Shown in pieces: positions 1 through 8,922 of a stretch of DNA of 64,000 bases (positions within the stretch are counted from its first letter, which is position 1; every line of letters starts with the position of its first letter). The notes below the pieces were generated by a model. It saw nothing but the letters and a program-made list of their open reading frames with translations, was not told where the DNA came from and ran no database searches. The position numbers and the translations under genes were made by a program. The stretch covers positions 62,001-126,000 of the forward strand of contig NZ_PCOV01000005.1 in NCBI RefSeq assembly GCF_002979435.1, read 5' to 3'. The DNA comes from Microbacterium sp. MYb66. GTDB lineage: Bacteria > Actinomycetota > Actinomycetes > Actinomycetales > Microbacteriaceae.

Positions 1-44
1 TCCTCCGGCGGCACCGGCGGCAGGGGCGGGGGCGGAATCGTCAT
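1..44 (-). CDS. 5' end of a proline-rich protein, cut by window edge
   Basis: Only the first 14 codons are inside the window. The ATG at 44-42 overlaps the TGA of the upstream gene in an ATGA junction. The visible peptide is almost entirely proline (MTIPPPPLPPVPPE), like the cytoplasmic Pro-rich head of many actinobacterial membrane proteins. It would be the third gene of the leftward operon. Function cannot be assigned. Confidence 0.45.
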   Translation of the reverse strand, partial: MTIPPPPLPPVPPE

Positions 45-601
45 CGGGCCCAGCCGTTCTCGTTCAGGAGCACCTCGGTCTCGACGGGCAGTGCATCGAG
101 GTCGATCGGCAGGTCGATCACGGCGTCGCGCCGCACCTCGGAGAGCCCGGCCCCCGGCACGCCCAGACGGAGTGTCGCCCGGTCGCCGGTGACGTCGTCG
201 GGGAGCTCGAACGCGAGGCTTCCTGCGCGGGGGACGCCGGTGACCAGGCGCTGAGCCGCGAATGTGGTGCCGCGATCCGTCGCACTGAAGGTGCGCTCGC
301 CGATCGTGAGCTCCGCGAGGGACAGGGTGCTGAGATCCTGCGTCACCCCGCTCGCGGCCTCGAGATCGACGACGAGCCAGGTGCCGTCGGCGGACCAACC
401 CTTCGCATCCGTGATCCGGTTCGCGAGGTGCACGTCGGTCACGGTCGCGATGAGATTGCGCGTGGCGGCTTCCTCGCCGATCTGCGCGACCGTGGAGAAC
501 GGGGCGTTCGGAGCCTCGTCGGGAAGCGTCGCCTTCGAGACGCCCCACGCGCACGCGAGCAGCGCGGCGGTGGCGAGCCAGACGAGGACGTGCTTCTTCA
601 C
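41..601 (-). CDS. Secreted or membrane-anchored protein of unknown function
   Basis: A 186-residue protein that I do not recognise. Residues 1-25 form a signal-anchor: two lysines, then a hydrophobic stretch (VLVWLATAALLACAW), so the rest should lie outside the membrane. That part is acidic and beta-rich, with a motif pattern (IATVTDVHLANRI, WLVVDLEA) like the Ig-like DUF4352 proteins that often follow such anchors. The start is GTG at 601, in a 4-nt GTGA overlap with the upstream gene, so the two are probably translationally coupled. Its neighbour at 598-1290 has the same plan and could act in the same cell-surface complex. Confidence 0.7.
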   Translation of the reverse strand: MKKHVLVWLATAALLACAWGVSKATLPDEAPNAPFSTVAQIGEEAATRNLIATVTDVHLANRITDAKGWSADGTWLVVDLEAASGVTQDLSTLSLAELTIGERTFSATDRGTTFAAQRLVTGVPRAGSLAFELPDDVTGDRATLRLGVPGAGLSEVRRDAVIDLPIDLDALPVETEVLLNENGWAR

Positions 602-1290
602 GGGAGCATCACCTCGTCGATCGTCGCCGTCAGGGTCGCTCCGACCCGGACGTTCTGCCAGTAGTCGCCGCGTATCAGACTCTGGCCGACGTAGTGATCG
701 GAGTCGGGGAGGGTCAGGGCGATCTCCTCGCCGTCGCGGAAGTCGTCCTGCCCCACGACCCAGGCGAGCTGCAGGCGGGCGGGGACATCGGGCTGAAGGT
801 CCGGATCGATGCTGCCGTCGTCGTCTCGCGAGACGCTGCCCTTCTCGTCGATCCCCTCGATGCGTATTCCGTCGACGACCGGCGACCGCGGATCGCTCGT
901 GGCCGATCCTCGGGGCCTGTCGAACGTGTTGACGACGTCGACGGTGACGACCAGGACTCGCTCGCCCTTCTCCTCGTCGGGGTAGGCGGCGGCGTTGCCC
1001 CGCTCATCCCGCAGTTCGACGCCGACGACGGTCATCTCCAGGTCCGAGCCGGTGAAGGTCTCGCCGACGGCGACGACCGGGGTCGGATCGACGGCCGCGG
1101 CCTCGAGCCCGCCGAAGATCGCGGTGGTCGCCAGCAGCACGGCGCCGGCGCCCGTGATCAGCCATGAGGTCGGGATGAGGTCGATGCTGCGTCGCGCCCA
1201 GCCGAGGACCTTCGCGCGCGCCCCGGCGTTCGCGGCGACGACGGCCGGGTCGGGCACCTGGGTCGGAGTCTCCGGCGGCGTGGTGGTCAC
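598..1290 (-). CDS. Membrane-anchored extracellular protein, DUF4352-like
   Basis: A 230-residue protein heading a leftward operon of at least three genes. The first 50 residues are cytoplasmic and Pro/Ala-rich, followed by one transmembrane helix (about 50-70, [20 protein letters not shown]) and an extracellular domain with alternating beta strands ([28 protein letters not shown]) typical of DUF4352-type Ig-like folds. The open frame extends far upstream, but I chose GTG 1290 because TATGCT ends exactly 6 nt before it, the leaderless arrangement seen repeatedly here. The function is unknown; binding or sensing at the cell surface is a guess. Confidence 0.7.
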   Translation of the reverse strand: MTTTPPETPTQVPDPAVVAANAGARAKVLGWARRSIDLIPTSWLITGAGAVLLATTAIFGGLEAAAVDPTPVVAVGETFTGSDLEMTVVGVELRDERGNAAAYPDEEKGERVLVVTVDVVNTFDRPRGSATSDPRSPVVDGIRIEGIDEKGSVSRDDDGSIDPDLQPDVPARLQLAWVVGQDDFRDGEEIALTLPDSDHYVGQSLIRGDYWQNVRVGATLTATIDEVMLP

Positions 1291-1296
1291 GGCAAC

Positions 1297-1302
1297 AGCA
1301 TA
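1297..1302 (-). promoter_or_regulatory. -10 hexamer TATGCT, leaderless start at 1290
   Basis: TATGCT on the minus strand, separated by 6 nt from the GTG at 1290; no Shine-Dalgarno sequence precedes that start. Confidence 0.5.
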
Positions 1303-1404
1303 GATCGGGAGCGGGGGTCGGACGGCTCCTCCGCTTTCCGTAAGAACCTCGCTTCTTTCCCCGTCACAGAGCCGAAGGAGGGGCCCTTCCGGAACCCGCC
1401 TCAG

Positions 1405-1439
1405 TACTCTGAGCGAGAAGTCAGGGGCGCAGAAGCCCC
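1405..1439 (+). promoter_or_regulatory. Candidate pntAB promoter and leader hairpin
   Basis: TACTCT at 1405-1410 is a plausible -10, although I see no convincing -35. The transcript would carry a leader of about 60 nt with a small hairpin, GGGGC (1424-1428) and GCCCC (1435-1439), before the SD GGAGGAGGA at 1465-1473. No known riboswitch is recognised. Confidence 0.3.
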
Positions 1440-1477
1440 GGTGATCCCGTCGACGCAGACGGGCGGAGGAGGATGCA

Positions 1478-3031
1478 GTGGCAGTCATCGGCATCGTGCG
1501 GGAGCCTGCGGGCGAAGCACGGGTCTCGGCCACCCCGGCGACGATCGCGTCGCTCGGGAAGCTGGGACACACGGTCAGAGTCGAACGGGGAGCGGGCGCG
1601 GCAGCGTCGTACCCCGACGCGGAGTACGAGGCGGCGGGAGCCGCACTCGTCGACCGCGCCGAAGCCTGGGGGAGCGAGGTCGTCCTCGCCATCACGGCTC
1701 CCGGTCCCGAGGAGATCGTGCTCCTCGCCGACGGTGCGACCCTCATCGCCCTCCTCTCGCCCGCTCTGCGTCCCGACCTCGTCGACTCCCTCGCACAGCG
1801 GGGGATCACGGCGCTCGCCCTCGACGCGGTGCCGCGCATCTCGCGCGCGCAGTCGATGGACGTGCTCAGCTCGATGGCGAACATCGCCGGCTACCGGGCC
1901 GTCGTCGAGGCCGCCCACGAGTTCGGGCGCTTCTTCACCGGTCAGGTGACGGCCGCGGGCAAGGTTCCTCCGGCGAAGGTGCTCGTCGCCGGGGCCGGAG
2001 TCGCCGGACTCGCGGCCATCGGCGCGGCGTCGAGCCTCGGTGCGATCGTGCGCGCCACCGACCCGCGCCCCGAGGTCGCCGACCAGGTCACCTCGATCGG
2101 AGGGACCTACCTGCCCGTCGACGTCGAGGTCGCCGCCTCGACCGACGGATACGCGAAGGCGACGAGCGCCGACTACGACCGCCGTGCCGCCGAGATCTAC
2201 ACCGAGCAGGCCGCCGACGTCGACATCGTCATCACCACGGCTCTGATCCCCGGGCGTGCGGCGCCGCGCCTCATCACGGCGTCCGATGTCGCGCAGATGA
2301 AGCCGGGCAGCGTGATCGTCGACATGGCGGCGGGTCAGGGCGGCAACGTCGAGGGCTCTGTCGCCGGCGAGCGCATCGTCACCGACAACGGCGTGATCAT
2401 CCTCGGCTACACCGACCTCGCGTCGCGCCTGGCCGCACAGGCCTCGCAGCTCTACGGCACGAACCTCGCCAACCTCGTCGCCCTGCTGACCCCCGCCAAG
2501 GACGGGCGGCTGGTGATCGACTTCGACGACGTCGTGCAGCGCTCCGTCACGGTCGTGCGCGATGGGGAGGTCACCTGGCCGCCGCCCGCCGTGCAGGTCG
2601 CGGCCGCCCCCGCGGCGAAGGCGGCGTCGGCGCCTGTCGAGGTCGCGCCGCCGAAGAAGATGTCCACCGCCCGCCGGGTGGGACTGATCGTCGTCGGCGT
2701 CGCCGCCCTGTTCGCCGTGAACGCGTTCGCGCCGGCCCCGCTGCCGCAGCACTTCACCGTGCTCGTGCTGTCGGTCGTGATCGGCTTCTACGTGATCGGC
2801 AAGGTGCACCATGCGCTGCACACCCCGCTGATGTCGGTGACGAACGCCATCTCGGGAGTGATCGTGGTCGGCGCGATGCTCCAGATCACCTCACCCCTGC
2901 CGGTCGTGCAGGTGCTCGCCGCGATCGCGGTGCTGCTGGCGTCGATCAACATCTTCGGAGGGTTCGCGGTCACCCGTCGAATGCTCGCGATGTTCACACT
3001 CGGGACATCGGCGAAGGGCGGCCGGAAGTGA
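1478..3031 (+). CDS. pntA: NAD(P) transhydrogenase subunit alpha
   Basis: Alpha subunit of the proton-translocating Re/Si-specific nicotinamide nucleotide transhydrogenase, which moves hydride between NADH and NADP+ using the proton gradient. The 517 residues match the one-piece E. coli-type alpha chain: an NAD-binding domain I with a dinucleotide-binding loop ([11 protein letters not shown], about 169-179), an Ala/Pro linker at about 370-395, then four membrane helices from about 400 (part of domain II). The start is GTG 1478, 4 nt after a GGAGGAGGA ribosome binding site. The stop overlaps the GTG of pntB (GTGA), so the two subunits should be made together. Confidence 0.95.
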   Translation: MAVIGIVREPAGEARVSATPATIASLGKLGHTVRVERGAGAAASYPDAEYEAAGAALVDRAEAWGSEVVLAITAPGPEEIVLLADGATLIALLSPALRPDLVDSLAQRGITALALDAVPRISRAQSMDVLSSMANIAGYRAVVEAAHEFGRFFTGQVTAAGKVPPAKVLVAGAGVAGLAAIGAASSLGAIVRATDPRPEVADQVTSIGGTYLPVDVEVAASTDGYAKATSADYDRRAAEIYTEQAADVDIVITTALIPGRAAPRLITASDVAQMKPGSVIVDMAAGQGGNVEGSVAGERIVTDNGVIILGYTDLASRLAAQASQLYGTNLANLVALLTPAKDGRLVIDFDDVVQRSVTVVRDGEVTWPPPAVQVAAAPAAKAASAPVEVAPPKKMSTARRVGLIVVGVAALFAVNAFAPAPLPQHFTVLVLSVVIGFYVIGKVHHALHTPLMSVTNAISGVIVVGAMLQITSPLPVVQVLAAIAVLLASINIFGGFAVTRRMLAMFTLGTSAKGGRK

Positions 3032-4425
3032 CCGTCGACGCGCTCGCCGGGGCGGCCTACATCGTCGCCGCGCTGCTGTTCATCCTCAGCCTCGCCGGCC
3101 TCAGCCGTCACGAGTCCGCCCGCGCCGGCGTGGTCTACGGCATCTCCGGCATGGCGATCGCCCTGGTCGCGACCGTGGCCCTGACCGTGGCCGATGCCTG
3201 GAGCACCGGCGCCTTCCTCGGCCTGGGGCTGCTCGTCGCCGCAGTGGTGATCGGCGCGGCCATCGGCCTGTGGCGGGCACGGGTCGTGGAGATGACCGGG
3301 ATGCCGGAGCTCATCGCGCTCCTGCACAGCTTCGTCGGCCTCGCCGCCGTGCTGGTGGGCTGGAACGGGTACCTCGCCCACCCGGAGATCGCCCCCGAAC
3401 TGGTCGGCATCCACAACGCCGAGGTCTTCATCGGGATCTTCATCGGCGGGGTCACCTTCACCGGATCGATCGTGGCGTATCTGAAGCTGTCGGCGAAGAT
3501 GTCGTCGAAGCCGCTCATGCTCCCGGGCAAGAACGGGCTGAACATCGGGGCGCTCGTCGCCTTCGTCGCCCTCACGGTGTGGTTCGTGAACGACCAGCAG
3601 CTGTGGCTCCTGATCGCCGTCACCGTTCTCGCGTTCGCGCTGGGCTGGCACCTGGTGGCCTCGATCGGCGGCGGCGACATGCCCGTCGTGGTCTCGATGC
3701 TCAACAGCTATTCCGGCTGGGCGGCGGCGGCAGCCGGCTTCCTGCTCAACAACGACCTGCTGATCGTCACGGGTGCGCTGGTCGGATCCTCGGGTGCGTA
3801 CCTCTCGTACGTGATGTGCAAGGCCATGAACCGCTCGTTCCTCTCCGTCATCGCGGGCGGGTTCGGGATCGCCGCACCGACGGCTGACGACACCGAGTAC
3901 GGCGAGCACCGCGAGATCACCGCCGAGGGGGCGGCCGAGCTGCTCGTCGCCGCCGGCAGCGTCGTGATCACCCCCGGATACGGCATGGCGGTCGCCCAGG
4001 CGCAGTACCCGGTCGCCGACCTCGTCCGCCGACTTCGCGAGCGGGGGGTGGACGTGCGCTTCGGCATCCATCCGGTCGCAGGTCGCCTGCCCGGTCATAT
4101 GAACGTGCTGCTGGCCGAGGCCAAAGTGCCGTACGACATCGTCCTCAGCATGGACGAGATCAACGACGACCTCGCCGCCACCTCCGTCGTCCTGGTGATC
4201 GGAGCGAACGACACCGTGAACCCGGCGGCAGCCGAAGACCCCGGCAGCCCGATCGCCGGGATGCCGGTGCTCAAGGTGTGGGAGGCCGAGAACGTCATCG
4301 TGTTCAAGCGCTCGATGGCCGCGGGCTACGCGGGAGTCCAGAACCCGCTGTTCTTCCGCGACAACGCGTCGATGCTGTTCGGCGATGCGAAGCAGCGGGT
4401 GGAGGACATCATCGCCGCGCTGTGA
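3028..4425 (+). CDS. pntB: NAD(P) transhydrogenase subunit beta
   Basis: Beta subunit of the same membrane complex, 465 residues. Residues 1-265 are about nine hydrophobic helices completing the proton channel (domain II). From about 310 the NADP(H)-binding domain III follows, with the hallmark segments [32 protein letters not shown] and [12 protein letters not shown] and the C-terminal [11 protein letters not shown]. The start is GTG 3028 inside the 4-nt overlap with pntA; the longer upstream frame is just the alpha gene read out of phase. The complex supplies NADPH for biosynthesis and redox defence. Confidence 0.95.
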   Translation: MTVDALAGAAYIVAALLFILSLAGLSRHESARAGVVYGISGMAIALVATVALTVADAWSTGAFLGLGLLVAAVVIGAAIGLWRARVVEMTGMPELIALLHSFVGLAAVLVGWNGYLAHPEIAPELVGIHNAEVFIGIFIGGVTFTGSIVAYLKLSAKMSSKPLMLPGKNGLNIGALVAFVALTVWFVNDQQLWLLIAVTVLAFALGWHLVASIGGGDMPVVVSMLNSYSGWAAAAAGFLLNNDLLIVTGALVGSSGAYLSYVMCKAMNRSFLSVIAGGFGIAAPTADDTEYGEHREITAEGAAELLVAAGSVVITPGYGMAVAQAQYPVADLVRRLRERGVDVRFGIHPVAGRLPGHMNVLLAEAKVPYDIVLSMDEINDDLAATSVVLVIGANDTVNPAAAEDPGSPIAGMPVLKVWEAENVIVFKRSMAAGYAGVQNPLFFRDNASMLFGDAKQRVEDIIAAL

Positions 4426-4445
4426 GCGGGGCCGAGGGGTGCGGG

Positions 4446-4462
4446 CTCCCGCTTCGCGGGGG
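4446..4462 (+). terminator. Short GC hairpin after pntB
   Basis: CTCCCGC-TTC-GCGGGGG can form a 7-bp stem (one G-U pair) with a 3-nt loop 20 nt after the pntB stop. There is no U-tract, so terminator activity is only likely, not shown. Confidence 0.35.
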
Positions 4463-4472
4463 CATCCAGACC

Positions 4473-4478
4473 TAGGGT
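4473..4478 (+). promoter_or_regulatory. -10 hexamer TAGGGT, leaderless start of putA
   Basis: TAGGGT lies 7 nt before the ATG at 4486. The intervening GGAGACC could also act as a weak ribosome binding site. Confidence 0.5.
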
Positions 4479-4485
4479 GGAGACC

Positions 4486-7400
4486 ATGGCAGAGTCGTCG
4501 TCATCCCCCTCGGATGCCGTGGCATCCGCACCCCTCGCCGACCGTGCCGTCGAGCTCGCCCGACGGTGGGCGATCGAGGCCGCGGCGATCGAACCCGACC
4601 CCGCGGCCGCGCGGCTGGCCGGAGTCCTCCAGGACGAGAACGGGCTGCCGTTCACGCTGGGCTTCGTCGACGGCGTCATGCGCCCCGAGAGCCTGACCGC
4701 CGCCGCCTCGCAGCTGCACCGGATCGCCCCGATCGTGCCGGAGTTCCTGCCCTGGTACCTGCGCTCGGTCGTCCGGCTCGGCGGCGGAGTCGCGCAGATC
4801 CTGCCCGCGCCCGTGGTGCCGATCGCCCGCCGGGTGCTCCGCGACATGGTCGGCCACCTCGTCGTCGACGCGCGTCCCGCGAAGCTCGGGGCGGCGATCG
4901 AGCGGATCCGCGCCACCGGCTCCCGCCTCAACCTGAACCTCCTCGGCGAGGCCGTGCTCGGCGAGGCGGAGGCGCGACGTCGGCTCGACGGCATCCATCA
5001 GCTCATCCAGCGCCCGGACGTCGACTACGTCTCGGTGAAGGTCTCGGCGATCATCAGCCATCTGTCGATGTGGGCGTTCGACGAGATCGTCGACGAGGTG
5101 ATCGCTCGGCTCCTGCCGCTGTACGTCACGGCCGCGGCCGACGGCACCTTCATCAACCTCGACATGGAGGAGTACCGCGACCTCGACCTCACGATCGCGG
5201 TCTTCACGCGCATCCTGGAAGACCCTCGGCTGGCCGGACTCGAGGCCGGCATCGTGCTGCAGGCGTACCTGCCCGATGCGCTGCCCGCTCTGCAGGAGCT
5301 CACCGCGTGGGCGGAGGACCGGGTCGCCCACGGCGGCGCCCGCATCAAGGTGCGCCTCGTCAAGGGCGCCAACCTCGCGATGGAGCACGTCGAGGCGCGG
5401 ATGCACGGCTGGACGCCCGCGACCTACGACACCAAGCTCGACACCGACGCGAACTACCTGCGCTGCCTGGACTGGGCTCTGCGCCCCGAGCGCGCCGCCG
5501 CCGTGAAGCTCGGTGTCGCCGGACACAACCTGTTCGGGATCGCCTACGCCTGGCTGCTCGCGGGCGAGCGCGGAGTGCGCGAGGCCGTCGAGTTCGAGAT
5601 GCTGCTCGGCATGGCCCAAGGGCAGGTGCAGGCCGTCTCGCGCGAGGTCGGACAGGTGCTGCTGTACGTGCCGGTCGTCGAGCCCGCCGAGTTCGATGTG
5701 GCGATCAGCTACCTCGTGCGGAGGCTGGAGGAGAACGCCTCTCCGGACAACTTCCTCTCCGCCGCGTTCCGACTCGGCGACGACGAGGCACTGTTCGTGC
5801 GGGAGCAGGACCGCTTCCTGGACGCGCTCGACCGCGCCGAGGACCCCACGCTCCGCACCGGACCCCGCCGCACGCAGGACAGGCTCGCACCGGTGCACGA
5901 GTCCGTGCGCCCGGCCCCCGTCGCCCCGGCGCCGGAGACCGACCTGACCAAGGCGGTGCTCGGCATCTCCCGCGGCTCCGACGACGGCGACGGCGGCCGC
6001 GAGGCGTTCCTGGAGACCGCCGTGTACTCCGCCCGCGAGCGGGAGCAGGACGCCGGCGGTGCCCCCGGTTTCGCGAACACGGCCGACAGCGACCCCGCGC
6101 TCCCCGCGAACCGCGACTGGGCGCGCGAGGTGCGCGAGCGCATCCCCGCGTCCGACCTCGGCGCGGCCACGATCGCCGTCGCGCAGGTCTCCGACGCGGA
6201 GTCGCTCGAGCGCATCGTGCAGGGGGTCCGCCGCGCGGCGCCGGCGTGGGGCGGACGACCTGCCGCCGAACGCGCCGAGGTGCTGCTGCGAGCGGCAGCC
6301 GCGCTCGAGTCGCGCCGGGCGGACCTGATCGAGGTCGCCGCCGCCGAGACCGGCAAGGTCTTCGCGGAAGCCGACGTCGAGGTGAGCGAGGCCGTCGACT
6401 TCGCCCGGTACTACGCGGCCAAGGCCCGAGAGCTCGATGCCATCGCCGGCGCGGTGTTCGTGCCCGCCTCCGTCACGGTCGTCACGCCGCCCTGGAACTT
6501 CCCCCTCGCCATCCCCGCCGGCGGAGTGCTCGCCGCGCTGGCCGCCGGCTCCGGTGTCGTGTTCAAGCCCGCCCCGCAGGCGCGTCGCTGCGCCGCCGTC
6601 ATCGCCGAGACGCTGTGGCAGGCGGGCATCCCTCGCGACCTGCTCGCGCTCGTCGACATCGAGGAGGGCGACCTGGGCCGCGCGCTCATCACGCACGATG
6701 CGGTCGATCGCGTGATCCTCACGGGCGCCTGGGACACCGCCGCGCTGTTCCGGTCGTGGCGGCCCGACCTGCCCCTGCTCGCCGAGACCAGCGGCAAGAA
6801 CGCGATGATCATCACGCCGTCCGCCGACCTCGACCTCGCCGTGGCCGATCTCGTCAAGAGTGCCTTCGGCCACGCCGGCCAGAAGTGCTCGGCCGCGTCC
6901 CTCGCGATCCTCGTCGGCCCGGTCGGCCGCTCGCCCCGGTTCGCCCGCCAGCTCGCCGATGCCGTGCGCTCGCTGCACGTCGGGCCGCCCACCGACCCGC
7001 TGGCCGAGGTGGGGCCGGTCATCGAGAAGCCGCAGGGCAAGCTCGCCTGGGCCCTGAGCACGCTCGAGGGCGACGAGCAGTGGCTGATCGAGCCGGCGCT
7101 CGCTCCGGGAGACGACGGCAGCGGACGGCTGTGGCGCCCCGGCATCCGCGTCGGCGTGCAGCCGGGATCGCGCTTCCACACCGAGGAGTTCTTCGGACCG
7201 GTGCTCGGCGTCATGCACGCCCCGACGCTCGCGCGCGCCGTCGAGATGCAGAACGCGGTCGCCTACGGGCTCACCGCGGGGCTCCACACCCAGGACCCGG
7301 ACGAGCTCGCATTCTGGCTCGACCGCGTGCAGGCGGGGAACCTGTACGTCAACCGCGGCATCACCGGCGCGATCGTGCAGCGCCAGCCGTTCGGCGGATG

Positions 7401-8151
7401 GAAGCGCTCCGCGGTCGGCCCCGGCGCCAAGGCAGGCGGCCCGAACTACCTCATCGGCCTGGGATCGTGGCGCTCGCAGCCCGGCGGCCCGGCCTCCAGC
7501 ACCCTGCATCTGCGCGGACTCGACTCCCGCATCACGGCACTCATCGAAGCGGCCCAGTCGTCTCTCGAGTACGAGTCGTTCGAGTGGCTGCGCCGCTCGG
7601 CGCTCTCGGATGCCCTGGCCTGGACCCGCGAGTTCGGACAGGTGCGCGACGTCTCGCGTCTCGGCGTCGAGCGCAACCTCTTCCGCTACCGTCCGGTTCC
7701 GGTCGAGATCCGTGCGACGACGGATGCGACCCTGCAGGACCTCCTGCGCGTCGTGATCGCCGGGGTGCGCTCGGGCGCGGAGTTCGTGCTCTCGACGCCG
7801 GTGGGGCTTCCGGGCGAGGTGCGTCGTGCACTCGGCGACCTCGACGCCCCGGTCTTCCTCGAAACCGACGAGGAGTGGATGCAGCGGATGCTCCGCGCGG
7901 ACGACCGCGAGGGCTCGGTATCGCCGCCTCCGCGTCACCGAGTGCGCCTGGTCGGCGGTCGTGCCGGGGTCGCCGCGCTGCACTCGACCCTGGCGACGGC
8001 ATCCGGCGGGGATCCCGATCTCGCGGTGTACGACGGCGAGGTGACCGCTGCCGCCCGTATCGAGCTGCTTCCGTTCGTGCACGAGCAGTCGATCTCGATC
8101 ACCGCGCACCGCTACGGGAACCTCGACTCCTGGAGCAGCGACGTGATCTGA
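4486..8151 (+). CDS. putA: Bifunctional proline dehydrogenase / P5C dehydrogenase (PutA, type B-like)
   Basis: Oxidises proline to pyrroline-5-carboxylate (FAD, electrons to quinone) and P5C/glutamate semialdehyde to glutamate (NAD+), in one 1221-residue chain. The proline dehydrogenase barrel covers about 100-450 (IKVRLVKGANLAMEH near 290, AGHNLFGIAYAWLLAGERG near 350). The aldehyde dehydrogenase domain covers about 500-1000, with the PWNFP loop near 668, the general base Glu near 767 (LAETSGKN) and the catalytic Cys near 801 (GQKCSA). No N-terminal ribbon-helix-helix DNA-binding domain is present, so it is not an autorepressor like the E. coli enzyme. About 220 residues follow the ALDH domain, matching the extra C-terminal domain of type B PutAs. 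ATG 4486 was preferred over GTG 4477 for its promoter spacing. Confidence 0.95.
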   Translation: MAESSSSPSDAVASAPLADRAVELARRWAIEAAAIEPDPAAARLAGVLQDENGLPFTLGFVDGVMRPESLTAAASQLHRIAPIVPEFLPWYLRSVVRLGGGVAQILPAPVVPIARRVLRDMVGHLVVDARPAKLGAAIERIRATGSRLNLNLLGEAVLGEAEARRRLDGIHQLIQRPDVDYVSVKVSAIISHLSMWAFDEIVDEVIARLLPLYVTAAADGTFINLDMEEYRDLDLTIAVFTRILEDPRLAGLEAGIVLQAYLPDALPALQELTAWAEDRVAHGGARIKVRLVKGANLAMEHVEARMHGWTPATYDTKLDTDANYLRCLDWALRPERAAAVKLGVAGHNLFGIAYAWLLAGERGVREAVEFEMLLGMAQGQVQAVSREVGQVLLYVPVVEPAEFDVAISYLVRRLEENASPDNFLSAAFRLGDDEALFVREQDRFLDALDRAEDPTLRTGPRRTQDRLAPVHESVRPAPVAPAPETDLTKAVLGISRGSDDGDGGREAFLETAVYSAREREQDAGGAPGFANTADSDPALPANRDWAREVRERIPASDLGAATIAVAQVSDAESLERIVQGVRRAAPAWGGRPAAERAEVLLRAAAALESRRADLIEVAAAETGKVFAEADVEVSEAVDFARYYAAKARELDAIAGAVFVPASVTVVTPPWNFPLAIPAGGVLAALAAGSGVVFKPAPQARRCAAVIAETLWQAGIPRDLLALVDIEEGDLGRALITHDAVDRVILTGAWDTAALFRSWRPDLPLLAETSGKNAMIITPSADLDLAVADLVKSAFGHAGQKCSAASLAILVGPVGRSPRFARQLADAVRSLHVGPPTDPLAEVGPVIEKPQGKLAWALSTLEGDEQWLIEPALAPGDDGSGRLWRPGIRVGVQPGSRFHTEEFFGPVLGVMHAPTLARAVEMQNAVAYGLTAGLHTQDPDELAFWLDRVQAGNLYVNRGITGAIVQRQPFGGWKRSAVGPGAKAGGPNYLIGLGSWRSQPGGPASSTLHLRGLDSRITALIEAAQSSLEYESFEWLRRSALSDALAWTREFGQVRDVSRLGVERNLFRYRPVPVEIRATTDATLQDLLRVVIAGVRSGAEFVLSTPVGLPGEVRRALGDLDAPVFLETDEEWMQRMLRADDREGSVSPPPRHRVRLVGGRAGVAALHSTLATASGGDPDLAVYDGEVTAAARIELLPFVHEQSISITAHRYGNLDSWSSDVI

Positions 8152-8181
8152 CGGAGCCCGTGAGGGGGCGGAGCATTCGAA

Positions 8182-8247
8182 GTGTAAAAGATTCTTGACA
8201 CGGTGGATTACCGGACGTACGCTCAGTGTGTCAATAATTCTTTACAT
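8182..8247 (+). promoter_or_regulatory. Promoter with two dyad operators
   Basis: TTGACA (8195-8200) and TACGCT (8218-8223) with a 17-nt spacer form a good sigma-70-type promoter for the following operon. Two related imperfect palindromes flank it: GTGTAAAAGATTCTTGACAC (8182-8201), covering the -35, and GTGTCAATAATTCTTTACAT (8228-8247), covering the initial transcribed region. Site 1 and the reverse complement of site 2 agree at 16 of 20 positions. This is the layout expected for repression by a dimer, most simply the XRE protein encoded at 8692. Confidence 0.65.
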
Positions 8248-8257
8248 CGGAGGCATC

Positions 8258-8692
8258 ATGGTCTACGAAGAACGCAACGCCTGGGCGGGGCTCATCGTGA
8301 GTCCGATCGTGATGGTCGTCTACGTCGTGCTGGTGCTCCAGCAGGCCGGGGGAGGGCCGCTCACCGACGTCGACTGGTTCCCGCTCATGCTGTGGGTGAT
8401 AGGCGGCGGCATCGTCGCGACGATCGTCCTCAGCGTCCTCTGGGGCATGATCGCCGGGGCGAAGGACCCGGACGGCGTCGGTCGCTCCGACATCCGCGAC
8501 CGCGACATCAGCCGCCTGGGCGGTCGCGTCGAACAGGCCTTCGTCGTGATCGCCGGACTCGGGGTCATCGCGCTGTGCGCGGTCGGTTCCGACGTGTTCT
8601 GGATCGCGAACACGATGTTCGCGGGCTTCGCGGTGTCGGCGCTCGTCGGCGGCATCGCCCGTGTGATCGCCTACCGGCGGGGACTGGTCTGA
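8258..8692 (+). CDS. Four-helix membrane protein, XRE partner
   Basis: A 144-residue integral membrane protein with four predicted helices in two pairs (about 10-30, 40-62, 92-110 and 115-135), a short polar loop between pairs and an Arg-rich C-terminus. It resembles the small DUF2178-type proteins that commonly precede a Cro/CI-like regulator; the biochemical role is unknown. ATG 8258 has a good SD (CGGAGG, 8248-8253) and lies just after the second operator; the longer reading frame would start upstream of the promoter's transcription start. The stop overlaps the next start by one base (TGATG). Confidence 0.8.
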   Translation: MVYEERNAWAGLIVSPIVMVVYVVLVLQQAGGGPLTDVDWFPLMLWVIGGGIVATIVLSVLWGMIAGAKDPDGVGRSDIRDRDISRLGGRVEQAFVVIAGLGVIALCAVGSDVFWIANTMFAGFAVSALVGGIARVIAYRRGLV

Positions 8693-8922
8693 TGGTCAAG
8701 CCCACCCGCGTCTCGAACAGCATCCGCGTGCATCGCGAGCAGGCCGGGCTCACGCAGGCCGAGCTCGCCCGCACGATCGGAGTGACTCGGCAGACGCTCA
8801 TCGCGATCGAGCAGCAGAAGTACTCGCCGACCCTCGAGCTCGCCTTCCAGATCGCCCGGGCTTTCGGCGTGGGCATCGACGACCTCTTCGCGTATCCCGA
8901 GGCATCCGGAGCATCGTCATGA
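8692..8922 (+). CDS. XRE-family transcriptional regulator
   Basis: A 76-residue Cro/CI-type DNA-binding protein that is essentially one helix-turn-helix domain: RVHREQAGLTQAELARTIGV then RQTLIAIEQQKYSPTLELAF, ending with the FGVGIDDLF motif common in this compact family. It sits between the membrane protein and an oxidoreductase with 1-nt (TGATG) and 4-nt (ATGA) overlaps, so all three are probably one transcript. The palindromes at 8182-8247 are the likely binding sites, which would make the operon autoregulated. The signal is unknown; the membrane partner could be the sensor or antagonist. Confidence 0.88.
   Translation: MVKPTRVSNSIRVHREQAGLTQAELARTIGVTRQTLIAIEQQKYSPTLELAFQIARAFGVGIDDLFAYPEASGASS

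Noticed and set aside
4501-8109. A 1202-codon open frame on the minus strand, antisense to putA, and many other long antisense frames
   Set aside because: Long shadow frames are expected in very GC-rich coding sequence. The antisense translation is dominated by Arg, Ala, Gly, His and Asp with no domain, while the plus strand encodes an unmistakable PutA.
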